Source of the DNA: Leminorella richardii
Lineage (GTDB): Bacteria > Pseudomonadota > Gammaproteobacteria > Enterobacterales > Enterobacteriaceae
DNA length: 64,000 nucleotides
Reading direction: 5' to 3'
Assembly (NCBI RefSeq): GCF_900478135.1
Contig: NZ_LS483470.1
Location: 1,298,501 to 1,362,500, forward strand
The notes beneath the pieces were generated by a model. The model ran no database searches. It worked only from the letters and a program-made list of their open reading frames with translations, and was not told the origin of the DNA. The translations under genes were made by a program, and so were the position numbers. Of this stretch, positions 52,780 through 61,310 are shown piece by piece (the first letter of the stretch is position 1; every line of letters begins with the position of its first letter).

Positions 52780-53802
52780 CTAATCTTCAGGCTCATGCCG
52801 TTCGACATGTTCCTCCAAAGAGTGGGGCATTCTGGCCTTCAACAGCGCGCTTTGCAACTCATTCCACGGTCCGTCGCCCGAATGGATAAGCTCTACGCGA
52901 CTGTCGACAGGGGCTACGGGCTGAGTTTCTATCCTGAGGTCAAAGCCTTGGCGGTTAAAAATCAGTGTCCCTTCAGCAATGCGCATAACGCCTTTAACGC
53001 GATCGACAGGAGCCAGTCGCACCCAGTCGAGTAGCGCTGCGGTTTCAAAGCAGGTATCCGAATCGAAGATCCAGCCACAGCTGACATAGCCCTGTCCATG
53101 GTTAAGGGCGCGGCGCCAGCCCTGCGCGTTGGGTAAACTCAGCGCAGCCAGCCCGTTTGGCGCTTTTACGGCATGGGTATGGTGAGCGCTATCTGGTATG
53201 TCCTGTAGACGACTAAGGCGAGGCACATCGAGGATATCCAAAGAGATCGCGCCTTGCTGTGTTAGCCGGTAGGGGCGGCCTGGGGCGTGAGTTTCATGCC
53301 AGCGAAGAAATGCTTGATGGTCTTCTTCCCGATAGGCGTCAGTCTTGTTGACCACGATGACGTCTGCGGCGGTAAGCTGGTCGCGGAAGTTTTCGTTTTC
53401 CATATGACGGGGATCGCTAAGCTGGCGGGCGTCCAGCAGGCAGACGGTAGCGCCAACGGTAAGCAGCGGCTGATAGACCTCAGACGTCAGCAGCTTCAAG
53501 ATTTGCTTGGGGTGCCCAAGTCCTGTCGGTTCAATCAGCAGCCTGTCCGGTCGAGCCTGCTTAAGCAGCATGTTTAATCCAACCTGCATTGGCAAGCCGT
53601 TGACACAGCACAGACAGCCGCCGGGGATTTCTTTCATCATCGCACCGCGATCTTTTAGCAGCGCACCGTCAATGCCGATCTCACCAAATTCGTTGACCAG
53701 AATAGCCCAGCGTTCGCTGTCCGGTTTTTGGCTTAACAGGTGTTGAATCGTTGTCGTTTTCCCGCTGCCGAGAAATCCAGTAATCAAGTTAACGCGCGTC
53801 AC
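52780..53802 (-). CDS. yeiR: YeiR, COG0523 zinc-chaperone GTPase
   Basis: 340 residues. P-loop GFLGSGKT (9-16), metal motif GGCLCC (Cys63, Cys65, Cys66), NKTD GTP motif, and a C-terminal CobW-C domain. Zinc-binding GTPase thought to load metal into client proteins. No Zur-type site was recognised upstream. Confidence 0.93.
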   Translation of the reverse strand: MTRVNLITGFLGSGKTTTIQHLLSQKPDSERWAILVNEFGEIGIDGALLKDRGAMMKEIPGGCLCCVNGLPMQVGLNMLLKQARPDRLLIEPTGLGHPKQILKLLTSEVYQPLLTVGATVCLLDARQLSDPRHMENENFRDQLTAADVIVVNKTDAYREEDHQAFLRWHETHAPGRPYRLTQQGAISLDILDVPRLSRLQDIPDSAHHTHAVKAPNGLAALSLPNAQGWRRALNHGQGYVSCGWIFDSDTCFETAALLDWVRLAPVDRVKGVMRIAEGTLIFNRQGFDLRIETQPVAPVDSRVELIHSGDGPWNELQSALLKARMPHSLEEHVERHEPED

Positions 53803-54094
53803 GGGCGATCCCCCACTGATGAAAAGTCATTAAACATAAATAGAAAGGAAGGTAGCGTAATGAGTAGTTAATTCTCTAATCCTAAAGGAGATTTATGAGA
53901 TTTTCTGCTGAAACCAGCCAACATTATGGCATCAGGGGAAAATAAAAAAAAGCCGTCTATACTAGGAAAAGGGGCAGGCGATAAAGGCTATCAGCTGCTT
54001 AAATATCAATCTCTTTAGCATAGAAGGGAAATGGAAATATCGCTGGCTATGGGAACGCTCGTGCTGAAGTTCGGTACCAATAAGGCGGTTTCTT

Positions 54095-54430
54095 ATGGCA
54101 TACCTGTCTATCGGTTTTATTAAAACCGCATCTAAAACTGTGCTGTTACTCTCTTCTTTCTGTTTCTTCGCCGCTCAGGCCAATGCTGCAAATACTGGCA
54201 CGATTAACTTTGTTGGCCAGGTGGTTGAGGGCGGCTGTGAAATGACAAATGACGCAAATCGCCTAACGCAAACCTGTATGCAGGGCAAAGAGCGCGTTAA
54301 ACAGCAAATGACGCTCGAAGCGGGCGCTCGCGATGACGTGCTTAAGGGCAAGTCGATGTCAAATGAGGTCTCTTTCCACTGGCTTGATAAGGAAAAAGGC
54401 TTGGGGATTGCGGAAGTCACCTATCACTAG
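54095..54430 (+). CDS. Small exported fimbrial-subunit-like protein
   Basis: 111 residues. A signal peptide ends at AQANA. The mature start GTINFVGQVVEGGCEM with a second Cys (LTQTCMQGK) and the terminal GIAEVTYH resemble the first strand, disulfide and last strand of type 1 pilin subunits, but at ~80 residues the mature chain is about half of a normal pilin and no usher or chaperone gene is nearby. A stand-alone pilin-like envelope protein; role unknown. Confidence 0.65.
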   Translation: MAYLSIGFIKTASKTVLLLSSFCFFAAQANAANTGTINFVGQVVEGGCEMTNDANRLTQTCMQGKERVKQQMTLEAGARDDVLKGKSMSNEVSFHWLDKEKGLGIAEVTYH

Positions 54431-54438
54431 GAAATAGT

Positions 54439-54472
54439 GTGCTGCGCTGAGTCATCAGGCTCAGCGCAGCAC
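54439..54472. terminator. Hairpin between fimbrial-like gene and efpL
   Basis: 13-bp perfect stem GTGCTGCGCTGAG / CTCAGCGCAGCAC with an 8-base loop between convergent genes; no T tract. Confidence 0.6.
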
Positions 54473-54478
54473 AGGCAT

Positions 54479-55051
54479 TTAGTCAGCGCGACTCATATAG
54501 CGGCGCTCTGGGACGTGAATGCGGATCCTTTCTCCCGCTTCCAAATATTCAGGCACTTGAATAATCAGGCCAGTGCTCAGGGTAGCTGGTTTGTTGCGGG
54601 CGCTGGCAGATGCGCCTTTGATGCCCGGCGCTGTTTCGATAATTTCCATATCGACAGTCTGTGGTAACTCCAGCGCGACAACCTGGCCTTCAACTGTCAG
54701 CACCTGAATGCCGGGAATGCCGCCTTCAGGAATGAACAGCAGCTCTTCTTCAATTTGGTCTTGTTTAAAGATGTAGGGCGTATAGTCTTCATCATCCATA
54801 AAGACGTACTCATCGCCGTCGATATAGGAGAAGGTGACTGCGCGGCGGCTAAGATTAATTTCATCAATGATGTCATCGCCCTTAAAGCGCTCTTCGACCT
54901 TAAGGCCGGTGAGAATATCGGAAAAGCGCATTTTATACAGAGTACTGGCGCCTCGCGCGCTGGGGCTTTGTACTTCAATATCGCGAACCAGCAGCATTTT
55001 TCCGTTGTAGCTGACGGCCATACCGCGCTTGATTTCGTTTGCTCTTGGCAT
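54479..55051 (-). CDS. efpL: EfpL (YeiP), elongation factor P-like protein
   Basis: 190 residues, three beta domains of the EF-P family. The loop at the tip carries Arg33 (SPSARGAST) instead of the modified lysine of EF-P, the hallmark of EfpL, which rescues ribosomes at polyproline and related stalls. Matches E. coli YeiP through GIKGASASARNKPATLSTG. Confidence 0.96.
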   Translation of the reverse strand: MPRANEIKRGMAVSYNGKMLLVRDIEVQSPSARGASTLYKMRFSDILTGLKVEERFKGDDIIDEINLSRRAVTFSYIDGDEYVFMDDEDYTPYIFKQDQIEEELLFIPEGGIPGIQVLTVEGQVVALELPQTVDMEIIETAPGIKGASASARNKPATLSTGLIIQVPEYLEAGERIRIHVPERRYMSRAD

Positions 55052-55219
55052 ATAAACAGGGATCCATTTTCACGGGTTGAATGATTGGCGACAAGTTACT
55101 CGCGAGCGGCAAAACTGGCAAGCAGAATCCTGCGCTGAAAAGGAAAAAATCGTGATGGTAAAAAAGACAAAGGCCCGCTTGATGGCGGGCCTTTGTCGCG
55201 TCGTTTTGACAACAAGCTA

Positions 55220-56458
55220 TTAACGATAGACCGGCAGTAAATTCAGCGTTGAACTCACGTGGGCGATGATGTTAATCGCGCCAAACAGAACCACGAAGTA
55301 AATGGCGAATGTTCCCCCGGGTGCACGATATTCGGCCTGTGGAAATTGTTTGCGGCTGGCTCGCGCCAGAAATGCCGGAACGATCACCGCCCAGACTGTG
55401 GCCGCCAGCCCGGCAAAGCCAATGGCGTAGAGAAAGCCGTCTGGATACAGCAGCGCAGCGACGGTGGGTGGAACAAACGTAATCAGCGCAGATTTGGTGC
55501 GCCCCGCCGGAGAGTCTTCAAACTTGAAGAAGTCAGCAATGTAGTCCAGCAGCCCCAGAGATACACCGAGAAAGGAGCTGGCTAGCGCCATATAAGAGAA
55601 GGCGTTAAGCAGCTGTTTCACCAGCGGCGTGACTGTTCCGTTATCCAACTGCGCCAGCAGGTTGCCAATGTTGCCCCCTTCAGCAATCACCTCTTTAAAC
55701 GCCGGGCGAGGCACGTTGCCTTGGATCACGTACTGCCACAGTAGGTAGATAGCTAAAGCGATAAGGGTGCCGATGAGCAGGCTGTAGACCACCGACTTGG
55801 CGTCTTTTTTGTAGTACTTTGCCAGCCCCGGAATATTGCCGTGATAGCCGAAAGAGGCCAGTAAATAGGGCAGTGCCGCCAGCGCATAGGGAAGGTATTG
55901 GGCATCAGACTCTTTCTGGTTGAATAACACTTCTGGCTGAACCTGAACAAACATATCGCTGACGGAAAAGACAAAGGTGATCACCATGCCGCCAATAAGA
56001 ATGGTGTTGATTCTGTCAACGGCGCGGGTAGAAAGCCAAACGATAAAGGCTACCAGTATGGCGAAAGCCAGCCCGGCAATAGTCTGATTGATGGCAAATA
56101 CAGAAGAGAGGGTATGGCTGATGATAGAGCCACCGGCGGAAATATAGGCATAGGTCAAGATATACAGCACAAAGGCAACTGACAGGCCGTTAATGGTATT
56201 CCAGACGTTGCCTAACAGGCCTTTTACGACAGTATGAAAGCTGGCGCCGGCCTCATAGTTGAGATTGGCCTCCAGCAGCATCAGACCTGAAAGAAACATA
56301 CAGAACCAGGTATACACCAGCATCAGCGTCGAACCGCTGAACCAAACGCCAGAAGTGACGATAGGGATAGAGAACATACCGGCGCCGACCGCCGTACCTG
56401 CAATGATCATTGCGCCGCCGAAAACGGAAGGGCGCTTTTGTGCTTCTACCTGAGACAT
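55220..56458 (-). CDS. mtr: Tryptophan permease, Mtr/TnaB-type
   Basis: 412 residues from ATG 56458 (MSQVEAQKRPSVFGG); the frame is open 35 codons further, but the family start is here. About 11 membrane segments: GTAVGAGMFSIPIV, TWFCMFLSGLMLLEANLNY, LASFGYHGNIPGLAKYY, ASSFLGVSLGLLDYIADFF. Same aromatic-permease family as TyrP at 15-16 kb; the closest E. coli proteins are Mtr and TnaB, and the upstream control sites favour Mtr. Confidence 0.88.
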   Translation of the reverse strand: MSQVEAQKRPSVFGGAMIIAGTAVGAGMFSIPIVTSGVWFSGSTLMLVYTWFCMFLSGLMLLEANLNYEAGASFHTVVKGLLGNVWNTINGLSVAFVLYILTYAYISAGGSIISHTLSSVFAINQTIAGLAFAILVAFIVWLSTRAVDRINTILIGGMVITFVFSVSDMFVQVQPEVLFNQKESDAQYLPYALAALPYLLASFGYHGNIPGLAKYYKKDAKSVVYSLLIGTLIALAIYLLWQYVIQGNVPRPAFKEVIAEGGNIGNLLAQLDNGTVTPLVKQLLNAFSYMALASSFLGVSLGLLDYIADFFKFEDSPAGRTKSALITFVPPTVAALLYPDGFLYAIGFAGLAATVWAVIVPAFLARASRKQFPQAEYRAPGGTFAIYFVVLFGAINIIAHVSSTLNLLPVYR

Positions 56459-56490
56459 TTTCTTTTTATTTCCAGATGTAAACATATGAT

Positions 56491-56508
56491 GTACTAGTGG
56501 GATGATAC
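56491..56508. promoter_or_regulatory. Possible TrpR operator at the tryptophan permease promoter
   Basis: GTACTAGTGGGATGATAC: one half matches the TrpR half-site (reverse strand CACTAGTAC), the other poorly. It overlaps the -10, the correct place for repression. Confidence 0.35.
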
Positions 56509-56529
56509 GTGATTCATGCCGTTTGTAAA
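56502..56529 (-). promoter_or_regulatory. Tryptophan permease promoter
   Basis: Minus strand TTTACA (56524-56529), 16 bases, TATCAT (56502-56507), each one mismatch from consensus; about 45 bases before the start codon. Confidence 0.6.
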
Positions 56530-56541
56530 CACGTTTTATCA
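56524..56541. promoter_or_regulatory. TyrR box overlapping the permease -35
   Basis: TGTAAA-CACGTT-TTATCA: perfect left half, two mismatches in the right half of TGTAAA-N6-TTTACA. Confidence 0.55.
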
Positions 56542-56668
56542 GAAAAGAAGCGGCAGACTTCATGATAGTAGGTGAAATGGCCGAATGAGGGCGAGGTTAG
56601 CAATAAAGATCGCTTTTTCTCCCATATCGCGTAGCCTGTGGGTTTTCCTAGCAGAGAGGTAGGGCGTT

Positions 56669-56923
56669 ATGGAGTGCCGAGTCAATTGCGGAGCCTGCTG
56701 CATCGCGCCTTCTCTTTCCAGCAGGATCCCTGGCATGCCGAACGGCAAGCTTCCCGATGAGCCCTGTATTCATCTAGATGATGATTTACGCTGCCGCATT
56801 TTCCTACATGCCGATCGCCCCAAAGTGTGCGCAAGCCTTCAGCCAAGTCAGGAAATGTGCGGCACCTGCCGAGATGACGCAATGAGCTACCTAAGAGAGC
56901 TCGAACGTATTACCGCGCCGTAG
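56669..56923 (+). CDS. yeiW: YeiW, cysteine-cluster (YkgJ-type) protein
   Basis: 84 residues. MECRVNCGACCIAPSLSS, DEPCIHLDDDLRCRIF and RPKVCASLQPSQEMCGTC place nine cysteines in the zinc/iron-chelate (YkgJ) pattern. Matches E. coli YeiW; function unknown, possibly Fe-S or zinc binding. Confidence 0.92.
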   Translation: MECRVNCGACCIAPSLSSRIPGMPNGKLPDEPCIHLDDDLRCRIFLHADRPKVCASLQPSQEMCGTCRDDAMSYLRELERITAP

Positions 56924-57038
56924 GATTTAGTTTCTTTATTCTCTTCGCTACCCTTCAAACGATCGTATTGATTATCTAGCATTATCAATAATTTTGTTCT
57001 GAATAGAGCAATTGTGCAAAAATAGCGCTAAAATCGAC

Positions 57039-57050
57039 TGAAACGATCCA
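57039..57050. promoter_or_regulatory. Cra (FruR) operator upstream of fruK
   Basis: TGAAACGATCCA, one mismatch from the Cra core TGAAACGNTTCA, about 75 bases before fruK. In E. coli Cra sites precede fruB, the first gene of fruBKA. Confidence 0.65.
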
Positions 57051-57125
57051 CCATCCGTCATTAGGGGCTGTGACAATTTTCCAGCCTGAGGGTGGTGTAG
57101 TCATCTGTATGAAAAGAAGAGATTA

Positions 57126-58064
57126 ATGAACAGACGCGTAGCGACTATCACCCTTAATCCTGCCTACGATTTAGTGGGTCACTGCCCCAGTATTACGCTG
57201 GGGGACGTTAATCTGGTGAGGACAGCCGGGCTTCATCCTGCCGGTAAAGGTATTAACGTCGCCAAGGTTCTAAAAGACTTGGGTATGGATGTCACTGTCG
57301 GTGGATTTTTAGGGCGAGACAATCAGGACGGCTTCCAACAGCTGTTTAGTGAGCTGGGAATTGCCAACCGCTTTCAGGTGGTGCCCGGCCGTACGCGTAT
57401 TAACGTGAAGCTGACGGAAGCCAACAATGAAGTCACTGACTTCAATTTTTCCGGCTTTCAGGTTGATAAGGCTGACTGGCAGCGCTTTACTAACGATTCG
57501 CTGTCGTGGCTGGGGCAGTTTGACATGGTGGCGGTCAGCGGAAGTTTGCCTTCAAGCGTAGAGCCTGATGAGTTTAGCGAGTGGATGCGCCAGCTCCGCG
57601 CCGTTTGTCCGTGCATTATTTTTGACAGCAGTCGGGAAGCGTTTTCTGCCGGGCTGAAGGCGTCGCCATGGCTGGTTAAGCCCAATCGCCGCGAGCTGGA
57701 AATCTGGATGGGTCATCCGCTACCGACGCTGGAGGATGTGGTGTATGCCGCTCACGCGCTGCGAGAAAGCGGCATTGCTCACGTTGTTATTTCGCTAGGG
57801 ATTGAAGGCGCTATTTGGGTGAACGCGTCCGGAGCCTGGCTGGCTAAACCGCCGTCCTGTGACGTTGTGAGCACCGTCGGTGCTGGGGACTCTATGGTGG
57901 GCGGGCTTATTTACGGCCTGCTGATGCGAGAGTCTAGCGAGCACACGCTGCGACTGGCGACCGCTGTGGCGGCGCTGGCAGTGAGTCAGAGTAATGTGGG
58001 GATAAAAGACCGCATGCAGCTGGCATCAATGATGGCACAGGTTGAGCTGACGCCTTTTTCTTAA
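57126..58064 (+). CDS. fruK: FruK, 1-phosphofructokinase
   Basis: 312 residues, PfkB family: LNPAYDL start, AGKGINVAKVLKDLG substrate motif, and the ATP-site STVGAGDSMVGGLI with the catalytic Asp. Converts fructose-1-phosphate to fructose-1,6-bisphosphate. The partners fruB and fruA of the fructose PTS, which flank fruK in E. coli at this locus, are missing: upstream is yeiW, downstream a terminator and nfo. A Cra site is retained in front. Confidence 0.94.
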   Translation: MNRRVATITLNPAYDLVGHCPSITLGDVNLVRTAGLHPAGKGINVAKVLKDLGMDVTVGGFLGRDNQDGFQQLFSELGIANRFQVVPGRTRINVKLTEANNEVTDFNFSGFQVDKADWQRFTNDSLSWLGQFDMVAVSGSLPSSVEPDEFSEWMRQLRAVCPCIIFDSSREAFSAGLKASPWLVKPNRRELEIWMGHPLPTLEDVVYAAHALRESGIAHVVISLGIEGAIWVNASGAWLAKPPSCDVVSTVGAGDSMVGGLIYGLLMRESSEHTLRLATAVAALAVSQSNVGIKDRMQLASMMAQVELTPFS

Positions 58065-58071
58065 AAAAGCA

Positions 58072-58096
58072 GAGGCGCGTAAAGCGCCTCATTTTT
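58072..58096 (+). terminator. fruK terminator
   Basis: Stem GAGGCGC / GCGCCTC, loop GTAAA, then ATTTTT, 7 bases after the stop. Confidence 0.88.
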
Positions 58097-58143
58097 GACT
58101 TCGTCCATTAGGCCGGTTCGCTGACTTTTTGCTGGCTCTTTAA

Positions 58144-58965
58144 TCAGGCAATTTCGTCTTTCCAGATGTCTGGATTAATGGTTTCCAGTATGAGTGGAAT
58201 ACCGTCAAAGCGTTCATCAGCCATGATATAACTGAAGGCGGTTTTGCCAATATTTCCCAACCCAAGACTGTTGTGCCGATCGACGCGGCTGCCAAAGTCG
58301 CTTTTGGCGTCGTTCAGGTGCATTCCCCGCAGGTAGTTAAAGCCCACGATACGCTCAAAGCAGGCAAAGGTTTTTTCGCATTCCTCAACCGTTCGCAGAT
58401 CGTAGCCTGCAGCGAAGGCGTGACAGGTATCGATACAGACGCCGACGCGGGTTTTATCCTCTACGCCGTCAATGATGGCGGCAAGGTGTTCAAACTTGAA
58501 TCCCAGATTACTGCCCTGGCCTGCGGTGTTTTCAATCACAGCGGTAACCCCTTGAGTGCTGTCCAAGGCGATGTTGATGGACTCGGCAATCCTTGCCAGA
58601 CAGAGGTCTTCGTCAATTTGCAGCAGATGGCTGCCGGGGTGGAAGTTCAATAGAGATAGCCCCAGTTGCTGGCAGCGTTCCATCTCGTCGATAAACGCGT
58701 CTCTGGACTTTTGCAAAGCCTCTTCAACAGGATGGCCAAGGTTAATCAGGTAACTGTCGTGGGGGAGAATTTGTCCCGCGCTGTAGCCATACTTTTCACA
58801 GGCCTGACGAAAATTCTCAATGATTTCATCCGTCAGCGGAGCGGCTTTCCACTGTCGCTGATTTTTAGTAAATAGCGCCAGTGCGGTGGCCTCAAGCTCG
58901 TGAGCCCGGATGATGGCCTGATCGAGGCCGCCGGACGCGCTGACGTGTGCGCCGATAAATTTCAT
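58144..58965 (-). CDS. nfo: Nfo, endonuclease IV
   Basis: 273 residues (E. coli 285). TIM-barrel AP endonuclease with metal ligands in LNFHPGSH, AVIENTAGQG, VGVCIDTCHAFAAGYD, MHLNDAK and DRHNSLGLGNIG. Cuts abasic sites in base-excision repair. The C-terminus is slightly shorter than in E. coli. Confidence 0.95.
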   Translation of the reverse strand: MKFIGAHVSASGGLDQAIIRAHELEATALALFTKNQRQWKAAPLTDEIIENFRQACEKYGYSAGQILPHDSYLINLGHPVEEALQKSRDAFIDEMERCQQLGLSLLNFHPGSHLLQIDEDLCLARIAESINIALDSTQGVTAVIENTAGQGSNLGFKFEHLAAIIDGVEDKTRVGVCIDTCHAFAAGYDLRTVEECEKTFACFERIVGFNYLRGMHLNDAKSDFGSRVDRHNSLGLGNIGKTAFSYIMADERFDGIPLILETINPDIWKDEIA

Positions 58966-59049
58966 TTTTGTTCTCCTCAGTGATAGCGCCAGTATCTCAC
59001 ATTTCGGCCTGCGCCATCCAACGCGTTTTGGCCAGAGATAGGGATCTGA

Positions 59050-60125
59050 TTAGACGCTAACTAGGTGAACAGCTTTATTGATCAGCGCACCGCCGACGAT
59101 AAGCCAGATAAACAGCGAGGCGGCCAGCAGAAGGGGCTTTATCCCCGCCTGACGGATAGCACTGATGTGAGTTGTAAGGCCGAGGGCGGCCATCGCCATG
59201 CAGAGCAGAACCGTATCGATATCAATAAGAAGGCTCAACGTGGGCGCAGGTATAAGGTCAAACGAGTTAATTCCCGCAACGACGATAAACAAAACGGCAA
59301 ACCATGGAATAACGATAGGGGAACGCTGCCCGTCCTGCTTCCTTCACTGCGGTTAAGATAGCCAGAAAGCAAAATAAGGAAGGGGGCTAGCATCATCACG
59401 CGGATCATTTTGACGATAACCGCTGAGTTAGCTGCCTCATCAGATATCGAGCGCCCGGCAGCGACGACCTGAGCCACTTCGTGAACGGTTGAGCCAATAT
59501 AAGTGCCAAATTGGTTATCGGAAAAGCCAAGCAGGCTAAAAGCGCTGTCGAGTTGATACATCCAAGGGTACAAAAACATGGCAACGGTGCCGAAGATAAC
59601 AACCGTAGCCACCGCAACAGACACTTTGCTGGAATTTGATTTGACCACTGGGTCAGCTGCCATAACCGCAGCGGCGCCGCAGATGCTGCTGCCGGCACCG
59701 ATGAGAAGGACAGTCTGCCTGTCAATGCCGAATACTTTGCCCCCTAGCCACAGGGCCAAAAAGAACGTCGAAGACAGCGTCAGCGCATCGATAATAATGC
59801 CGCTGGCACCGACGTCGATAATTTGCTGAAAAGTAAGACGAAAACCGTAAAGAATAATTCCCAGACGGAGAAGCTTTTGCTTTGCCAACTGAACGCCCGC
59901 GTTGCAGGGCGTTGAGATGCTGGGATATACCACGTTGCCTAAAACCATGCCGGAAACGATCGCCAGCGTAAGTGCGCTAAGGCCTAGCTTTGAGAAAGAG
60001 GGCAGTGCAGCGGCGTACATCGATAGGGCAGTAATGGAGCCGGTGAGTAACAGCCCCGGTAACAAAGCGATAAATCGGTTACCGGACGGGAGAGTATCCA
60101 TCGCGTGACGGTGACTGAGTGACAT
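59050..60125 (-). pseudogene. yeiH: yeiH, UPF0324 membrane protein, frameshifted
   Basis: Ten-segment inner-membrane protein of the UPF0324/YeiH family, possibly a sulfonate or sulfite exporter. The frame from ATG 60125 reads to GSRTGSVP and then LSLFHGLPF to a stop at 59235; the expected IVIPWFAVLFIVVAGINSF continues in another frame to 59050. One more C (G on + strand) in the run of four at 59318-59321 would join the two into about 358 residues. A single homopolymer indel, probably a sequencing error, otherwise a disabled gene. Divergent from its likely regulator yeiE. Confidence 0.9.
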
Positions 60126-60238
60126 AGTAGCGCTCCATAACGGGTAAATCAGGGCTACAAGAATAAATCTATTGGCTATAAAAGAGAAATTGATTATATA
60201 TTTATAACTAACCGGAATAAGTGGTAAGAGGTGAGTCC

Positions 60239-61144
60239 ATGCACGTAACGCTAAGACAGCTGTCGATTTTTGTTGAAGTGCTCAAAAGTGGATCGACAAC
60301 GCAGGCATCGTCGGTACTGGCGCTTTCCCAGTCTGCGGTGAGTGCGTCCCTGTCTGACCTTGAAGAACAGCTGAAAGTCGCACTGTTCGATCGTGTGGGT
60401 AAACGGCTGGTGGTGAATGAAAACGGCAGACTGCTGTATCCGAAAGCGCTAGCGCTGTTGGAGCGGGCGACGGAAATCGAACAGCTGTTTAATCATTCCA
60501 ACGGGGCGCTGAGAATTGCTGCCAGCACAACTATCGGCAACTATATTTTACCGGAGACACTGGCTTTATACCGGAAGGATTTCCCTCAAACTCCGCTGGA
60601 GCTGACAGTAGGCAATAGCCGTGAAATTATTCAGTCAGTAGCCGACTTCCGCGTTGATATGGGGTTTATTGAAGGACCCTGTCATCATCCTGATTTAATT
60701 ACTCATCCATGGCTAAGCGACGAGCTGGTGGTGTTTGCATCGCCGGAGAATCCTTTGGCTAAGGTTGACACTGTCTCTCTTGACGCGCTGATTGCTGCTC
60801 CCTGGATTTTGAGGGAAGCGGGCTCCGGCACAAGAGAGGTATTGGAACACAGCCTTATGCAGCACTTGCCGGGAGCTCAGCCGATTTTGGAACTGGGAAA
60901 CTCTGAGGCGATCAAACACGCTGTCAGACACGGAATTGGCATCAGCTGCCTATCTCGACGGGTAGTGGCCGAACAGTTGAGCAGTGGTTCGCTAGTCGAG
61001 CTCACGACGCCTTTTGGTACGCTGGAGCGCACGCTGTTTCTTATCTATCATCGTCAAAAGCACCTGTCAGCTAGCCTGCTGCGCTTTTTGACCTGTTGTC
61101 AATTTCCTATCGATGCCATTAAGCGCTGTCGGGACGGGCTATAA
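60239..61144 (+). CDS. yeiE: YeiE, LysR-family regulator
   Basis: 301 residues from ATG 60239 (MHVTLRQLSIFVEVLKSGS), preceded by AGAGGTGAG; the frame extends 6 codons further. N-terminal HTH with TTQASSVLALSQSAVSASLSDLE, effector domain with NYILPETLALYRKDFPQ and NSEAIKHAVRHGIGISCLSRR. Matches E. coli YeiE, linked to lysine, iron and sulfite responses. Divergent from yeiH, as in E. coli. Confidence 0.94.
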   Translation: MHVTLRQLSIFVEVLKSGSTTQASSVLALSQSAVSASLSDLEEQLKVALFDRVGKRLVVNENGRLLYPKALALLERATEIEQLFNHSNGALRIAASTTIGNYILPETLALYRKDFPQTPLELTVGNSREIIQSVADFRVDMGFIEGPCHHPDLITHPWLSDELVVFASPENPLAKVDTVSLDALIAAPWILREAGSGTREVLEHSLMQHLPGAQPILELGNSEAIKHAVRHGIGISCLSRRVVAEQLSSGSLVELTTPFGTLERTLFLIYHRQKHLSASLLRFLTCCQFPIDAIKRCRDGL

Positions 61145-61310
61145 GCGTTGTAGTCCCTCCTACTGTCGTTTTTAACAACAATGGTGCTCTTCTGCTTATA
61201 ACTTTTCACAAGTTATGAACGAATCTTATATTGCGAGCCGAGAGGTTATCGCCCGATCTATCATTTGCTACAATCGCGCACCTTTATAATTGTGAAAACA
61301 CAGGTTTTGA

